Below, one piece after another: positions 60,106-64,000 of a stretch of DNA of 64,000 nucleotides (position 1 is the stretch's first letter; the number at the start of each line of letters is the position of its first letter). The DNA is taken from NCBI GenBank assembly GCA_938002255.1, contig CALLAL010000007.1, positions 1 through 64,000 on the forward strand. The letters run 5' to 3'. The position numbers were made by a program, and so were the translations under genes. This DNA is from an uncultured bacterium. Its GTDB lineage: Bacteria > Desulfobacterota > BSN033 > UBA1163. The notes beneath the pieces were generated by a model, which was not told where the DNA came from, did no database searches, and saw only the letters and a program-made list of their open reading frames with translations.

Positions 60106-62067
60106 TTATATTCTCTCCAGTGTAGCCATTCCCATTAGCTTGAGAGTATTCCCCATGACGATCTGAAAAGCTTTTACAAGCGAGAGTCGAAAGGACCTCA
60201 AACGTTCGTCCTGAAGATGGATGAACGGAGTCTGGAGTTCCGCCCCCGGGTCTGGATGCTCATAGAAATTCGTGAAGGCAGTGGCGAGATCAAAGGCATA
60301 TTCGGTCAACTGTGATATCCTTAAATTTTTACCGGTTTTCGCAATTACAGACCCAAATCTTGATAGGGTTTCCACAAGATCCCGTTCGGTCTCGGTCAAC
60401 TGGGAGGGAAGATTTGTTTTCTTCCAACCGAAGATAACCCCCCGCTCTTCTGCCTTTCTCAAAATGCTACAAGCCCGGGCATGGGCATATTCGAGATACA
60501 CTCCTGTGTCTCCGGTCGTCTTGAGGGCTTCATCGAAATCGAAAACAATCTGACTCTCAAGGGTAAATTTAAGTAGATAGTAGCGAATTGCTGCGCAAGC
60601 CAGTGCACTGACAACGCTTTCCTCAAGGGCATGATCGGCCTTTTCAACGACCTTCTTTTTTACGATCTCAATAAAATCTCTCGCTTTTACACCGGTGCCG
60701 GACCGCCCTGACATGGCAACGGCTTTCTTCTCCTCTTTCTCTTCGGCCCCTACAATACGGGCAGCTTGGGGTGAGAGATTGACCACCTCATAGGCTAAAT
60801 GGATTGATCGCTCTGCCTCCTTCTTGAAGCCCATCTGCTTAAGGCACTCTCGCACCACCTCCTGAGGATAACTCTGCCTCACATCAATCACGTTGATCAC
60901 CCAATCCGCTTTTCCAAACTGCTTTGAGATATGATCTCCAGGTTGACCATCCCGAGCGGTTGTCCAGAGATCTTCCCCATTAGCCTGGGTCCCCCATTTT
61001 TCATAAAGAAAATCTTTATCGAGAAGCCCGAATTTCCAGAGCTGATAGGCAATATCTTTACCTGTATAGGTAACGCTTCCATTGGATCGAACCAGAATCT
61101 TATCCAGACTTCTCACACCCTCTGAAGTCTCCACAATACCGCCGAAGGGAACAACCCAGCACCCCTGGTTTGGTCCTCCAGCTTCCAGCCTGAGCCCCCC
61201 CCTCGCTTTCAAAAGGTCAAACGTGGCTTCCCAGAAGCCCTGATGGATGATATCCGACTCCCAATTGAGAAGGTCATAATAGATGGAGAGTTGTGCCACA
61301 GTATCAAGATGGGATCGAACAATACGGGTCGCCAATTCCTTTGCGAAGAAAGCAACGGGGTGAGTCCCACTTTCAATCTGGTGAAGCACTTTCTCCCGCT
61401 TTTCCCTTAAGGACAGATCTATTTCCACCTCTCCCTGAAAGCGAGCATAGAGATCCCAGCAGAAGTAATCAAAGGGTTGGTCTGCCGGGACTTTTTCCCA
61501 TATGGTTTGGATGTCCATGTCCTCTTCACGGAAGAAAGGCGGGTCGAGGTAAAGAAGGGCGGTCACCACATCTACCACCTGAACACCGGTGTCATCGATG
61601 TAGTTGCAGACTTCGGTCCGATAGCCAAGCCATTTGAAGATCCGGGCAACGGTATCACCCAGAACCGAATTTCTAAGATGACCGATATGCATCGCCTTGT
61701 TGGGGTTGACGCTTGTATGCTCAATGAAGACTTTTTCGTTCTTGATTTCTCTGGGTTGCCCGAAGTGATCTGCCTTTTCAAAGATTTCCGGAATTAACTC
61801 CTCTGTTAGTTTAGGCCAGTTCACTTTGAAGTTGAGATATCCTGGAGGAGAAAGCGTCACTTCGAGAATATAAGGGAGAAGAGTGGATTTCAGGGTTTCA
61901 ACCACCTCTTTTGCAAACTCTAAAGGCGGTCGCCGTTTTTCTTTGGCAAGCGAGAGGCAGATGGCACTCGAAAAATCCCCCATTTCCCTTTTCGGGGGGA
62001 CATTGAAGGGAATCTCTTCCACTCCCAATATGGTCTTTAGAATCTCTGCTACTTCTTCACGAATCAT
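60106..62067 (-). CDS. argS: arginyl-tRNA synthetase
   Basis: A 653-residue class I synthetase. The HIGH motif is AMHIGHLRNSVLGDTVAR (about residues 135-152), and an MSGRSGTG segment stands in the KMSKS position. The N-terminal Add-1 domain and the C-terminal DALR anticodon domain (LEYAHARACSILRKAE, ending SFRLSLVKAFQIVM) are present. At 653 residues it is longer than the E. coli enzyme. The tRNA-Arg(CCG) gene of the same window is one of its substrates. Confidence 0.96.
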   Translation of the reverse strand: MIREEVAEILKTILGVEEIPFNVPPKREMGDFSSAICLSLAKEKRRPPLEFAKEVVETLKSTLLPYILEVTLSPPGYLNFKVNWPKLTEELIPEIFEKADHFGQPREIKNEKVFIEHTSVNPNKAMHIGHLRNSVLGDTVARIFKWLGYRTEVCNYIDDTGVQVVDVVTALLYLDPPFFREEDMDIQTIWEKVPADQPFDYFCWDLYARFQGEVEIDLSLREKREKVLHQIESGTHPVAFFAKELATRIVRSHLDTVAQLSIYYDLLNWESDIIHQGFWEATFDLLKARGGLRLEAGGPNQGCWVVPFGGIVETSEGVRSLDKILVRSNGSVTYTGKDIAYQLWKFGLLDKDFLYEKWGTQANGEDLWTTARDGQPGDHISKQFGKADWVINVIDVRQSYPQEVVRECLKQMGFKKEAERSIHLAYEVVNLSPQAARIVGAEEKEEKKAVAMSGRSGTGVKARDFIEIVKKKVVEKADHALEESVVSALACAAIRYYLLKFTLESQIVFDFDEALKTTGDTGVYLEYAHARACSILRKAEERGVIFGWKKTNLPSQLTETERDLVETLSRFGSVIAKTGKNLRISQLTEYAFDLATAFTNFYEHPDPGAELQTPFIHLQDERLRSFRLSLVKAFQIVMGNTLKLMGMATLERI

Positions 62068-62095
62068 CCTCGATCCTTCCCTTCAATTTTGTCCA

Positions 62096-62125
62096 ATTAT
62101 GATGAAGATTGAATGAAAAAGTCAA
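62096..62125 (-). promoter_or_regulatory. sigma-70 promoter of argS
   Basis: The minus strand has TTGACT (62120-62125), an 18-bp spacer and CATAAT (62096-62101). The -35 lies seven bases from the left end of the MITE. Confidence 0.5.
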
Positions 62126-62132
62126 GAAAGGC

Positions 62133-62356
62133 GTAACCCCTCAGTTAAAGAAATAAAAAAGGGGGGAAGTTGCTTTGGAAAAACCTTGAAGCGAAACCTC
62201 TGTTCGTCAAAACGACCCAATCTGATTCAAAAAAAACCGATTCAAAGGGCATGAGGGCCCCGATGAGGGTAACCTTTTATAACCGCTATTCAAGGTTTTG
62301 GAGGGGGAACGTTCCAACCCTTTTAAACCAAAAACACCCCATCACTGAGGGGTTAC
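62133..62356 (+). mobile_element. miniature transposable element (MITE), copy 3
   Basis: A 224-bp non-coding element with the same ends as copy 2 (GTAACCCCTCAGTTAAAG and, reversed, GTAACCCCTCAGTGATG). It is flanked by the identical octamer AGAAAGGC (62125-62132 and 62357-62364). It has a few substitutions and small indels against copy 2, including loss of GGG in the left subterminal arm, which weakens that pairing. It lies between the divergent argS and IolB-like genes. Confidence 0.92.
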
Positions 62357-62375
62357 AGAAAGGCTGTGAGTTAAA

Positions 62376-62405
62376 TTGACAGTCTGAATTCGAAAGAGAT
62401 ATAAT
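62376..62405 (+). promoter_or_regulatory. sigma-70 promoter of IolB-like gene, 19 nt past MITE
   Basis: TTGACA (62376-62381), an 18-bp spacer and a perfect TATAAT (62400-62405). The MITE ends at 62356, exactly 19 bases before the -35. The leader to the start at 62435 would be about 22 bases. Confidence 0.75.
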
Positions 62406-62434
62406 TCGGACAATTTTTCAGACAGGAAACGACC

Positions 62435-63448
62435 ATGGAAAGTACGATGAAGAAATATGCAAGTCGAATTGAGAAGGACAAAGTCAATCCCCATTTCCGT
62501 TATGATGGGAAGAGAAGTGGACTTCTCCTCGATCCTCGAAAAGAAAACGTTCCCCTTCAGATGCTGGGGTTTGGGATCTACCGATTGAAATCGGAATTCA
62601 TCACCCAAAAGACCCTGGACAAGGAGATGGTCCTCGTCCCACAGGATGGAAAGTTTGAAGCAGAGATCAATGGACAGAAGTTTTCTGGTGAAAGAATCAA
62701 CGGCCCTTTCGCTTTAGGGCTTGGGCGGTCTAATGCCTCTGCCCTCTATGTCCCTATGGATGCCAGGTTAAGGATTCGGGGAAAGGGCGAGGTCGCTTTC
62801 TTTGAGGCTCCTGCTTTCAAAGAAAACCCCCCTTTCTTTCTGCCAAGCGAGGAAGTCAAGGTCGTTTCGAGAGGAGAATGGGTCTGGCGAAGAGATATTA
62901 TCTCTCTAATCAGTCCGAAGGATGCAAGCTCTAACCTGATCGTGGGAGAAACCTACAGCCCTCCAGGATTCTGGTCCGGCACGCCACTGCATCGACACGA
63001 TCGGAATCAACCTCAAAAAGGGGAGTCAGACCATGAAGAAATCTATTACCATCGGTTTAATTGGAAAAAATACCCCAAGGACCAATTTGGACCCTATGCG
63101 GTTCAGCTCCTTATGGATGGAAAGAGGTTGATGAAAGCCTATCTCATCGGTGAAAAGAGTATCTTTGCCATTCCAGGAGGATGCCATCCGGTCGTTGCCT
63201 CCCCGGTTTCAGAACTGCTCTACCTCTGGGGGTTGGCAGGCCAGGGAGAAGAAATAACGATGTGGGATATCCCCGAATTCCTTCATCTCAAATCCTTTGA
63301 GGAAATTTTTAGAACAATCGACCGGGATCAACAGAAGAGACCTCTGTCTCAGAATCAAATTGAGAAAACCTGCAACGCTTATCCGTTCACAGAGGAACAG
63401 AAGACGCTCTTCATAGCCATGCTGAGAGAGAGATATGGCATCGAATGA
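62435..63448 (+). CDS. IolB-like (5-deoxy-glucuronate isomerase family) cupin
   Basis: A 337-residue double-cupin protein. The metal region reads GFWSGTPLHRHDRN and DHEEIYYHRF, the two His and Glu ligands of IolB. YAVQLLMDGKRLMKAYLIGEKSIFAIPGGCHPVVASP carries the last ligand (split by short loops). It is longer than Bacillus IolB by about 65 residues, with extra material at the C-terminus. Together with the UxaE-like gene that overlaps its end, a sugar-acid pathway is likely; the substrate is uncertain. Confidence 0.75.
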   Translation: MESTMKKYASRIEKDKVNPHFRYDGKRSGLLLDPRKENVPLQMLGFGIYRLKSEFITQKTLDKEMVLVPQDGKFEAEINGQKFSGERINGPFALGLGRSNASALYVPMDARLRIRGKGEVAFFEAPAFKENPPFFLPSEEVKVVSRGEWVWRRDIISLISPKDASSNLIVGETYSPPGFWSGTPLHRHDRNQPQKGESDHEEIYYHRFNWKKYPKDQFGPYAVQLLMDGKRLMKAYLIGEKSIFAIPGGCHPVVASPVSELLYLWGLAGQGEEITMWDIPEFLHLKSFEEIFRTIDRDQQKRPLSQNQIEKTCNAYPFTEEQKTLFIAMLRERYGIE

Positions 63449-64000
63449 ATCAAACCAGACCGTCTCTGAAGCAGAACTCTCAAAACAGTTACAAGGGGTC
63501 CCCCTGCACATCGTGAGAATCTATCCCAGGTCACTGAAACGGGTAAATGGCCTTCTTTACGGATTAGTAAGATCTGGCCAGGGCAAAAGGCTGGTCGTGG
63601 TAGGCAATAAGGATCTCCTCTTAAAAGATCCTTTCTCCGGAAAGATTTATGCCGATCCCCTTCCCATAAAAATCTGCGATTTATCCAGGGGAAATACGTT
63701 ATCCTTAATGAACTGCTTTCCTTTCACGAAACCGGTTTCTGTTCTTGGTTTTCCCACAACCCTGGGACTAGGAGACCGTCTCGGTCTGGCTACTCCAGGC
63801 CATCTCCGGGCAATCAGAAAGTTTAAAGTTCGTCCGGTTCTGGCTCAACAATCGATTCGTGAAAATCACCAGACCGGAAGAAACTTTGAAGAGGTGATTG
63901 CAGAGGCCGCCTGGTCTGTCTTCCAGGAAGATTATCAGGAAGGGTATGGCGCAGACGGTGATCATCTCAAATCCCTGCAAGAGGTGAAGAGGGCACTGGA
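63435..64000 (+). CDS. UxaE-like tagaturonate epimerase family protein, 3' end cut
   Basis: An open frame of 188 residues from the ATG at 63435 to the window end, overlapping the preceding stop by 14 bases. FPTTLGLGDRLGLATPGHLRAI, VLAQQSIRENHQTGRNFEEVI and VFQEDYQEGYGADGDHLKS match my memory of the tagaturonate/fructuronate epimerase family, where the final His/Asp are metal ligands. The N-terminal 90 residues are less typical. The family call should be checked on the full gene. Confidence 0.6.
   Translation, partial: MASNESNQTVSEAELSKQLQGVPLHIVRIYPRSLKRVNGLLYGLVRSGQGKRLVVVGNKDLLLKDPFSGKIYADPLPIKICDLSRGNTLSLMNCFPFTKPVSVLGFPTTLGLGDRLGLATPGHLRAIRKFKVRPVLAQQSIRENHQTGRNFEEVIAEAAWSVFQEDYQEGYGADGDHLKSLQEVKRAL

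Noticed and set aside
1-64000. CRISPR arrays, prophage, plasmid or defence islands
   Set aside because: No regularly spaced direct repeats, integrase, phage structural genes or recognisable defence genes were seen. The 10-bp repeats at 23972-24017 are too short and lack spacers.

Overview
The window looks like a chromosomal segment of an anaerobic or microaerophilic Gram-negative bacterium of the Desulfobacterota/Nitrospirota kind. The signs are an exosortase-A type exopolysaccharide (EPS) locus, dense sigma-54 regulation, a tungstate/molybdate importer, two Liv-type ABC transporter clusters mixed with acyl-CoA ligases and beta-oxidation genes, a B12-radical SAM enzyme and an AmmeMemoRadiSam protein. 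This assignment is an inference from gene content; no rRNA is present.

Layout. 1-6180 (minus): the tail of an XrtA/PEP-CTERM EPS operon (tyrosine autokinase, AAA ATPase, Wzz-like chain-length protein, outer-membrane barrel, Wza-like export protein, degenerate GGDEF protein). It is interrupted by a decayed four-helix-bundle cassette bounded by inverted repeats. 6244-13448 (minus): a regulatory block with three sigma-54 activators, two pseudo-receiver proteins and a receiver-histidine kinase. Three sigma-54 promoters lie inside the block, so it probably regulates itself and the EPS genes. 13632-20138: comM/yifB, a cache-domain protein, a carboxyltransferase, greA and a Slp lipoprotein. 20188-23908 (minus): tungstate ABC transporter with its DNA-binding regulator and a phased-repeat operator. 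24146-33736: SOD, Hsp20, a U32-like plus B12-radical SAM pair, CcdA, small metabolic genes, hpt, a periplasmic binding protein and endonuclease V. 33747-40370: aminotransferase, SAM hydrolase, mtnA, gatB, a WaaP-like kinase and a hydrolase; then tRNA-Arg(CCG). 40950-48368 (plus): Liv cluster 1 with an embedded acyl-CoA ligase. 48365-59028 (minus): DUF35 protein, thiolase, two acyl-CoA ligases, Liv cluster 2 and 3-hydroxyacyl-CoA dehydrogenase. 59206-64000: Memo-family protein, argS, an IolB-like cupin and the start of a UxaE-like epimerase gene.

The most unusual thing is a family of three non-coding miniature transposable elements of about 225 bp (19303-19527, 40636-40861, 62133-62356). They have 13-bp terminal inverted repeats of the type GTAACCCCTCAGT, and each is flanked by a perfect but different 8-bp target duplication. 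In all three cases the element ends exactly 19 nt upstream of a good sigma-70 -35 hexamer driving the next gene. The orientation of the element differs, but its distance to the promoter does not. This suggests promoter-directed (RNA polymerase- or -35-guided) target choice, which I do not recognise as a described behaviour for a bacterial MITE.

How the genes work together: the two Liv clusters with three acyl-CoA ligases, thiolase and hydroxyacyl-CoA dehydrogenase look like uptake, CoA activation and beta-oxidation of carboxylic acids. The EPS operon is probably switched by the adjacent sigma-54 network. Tungstate uptake would supply tungstoenzymes such as aldehyde oxidoreductases.
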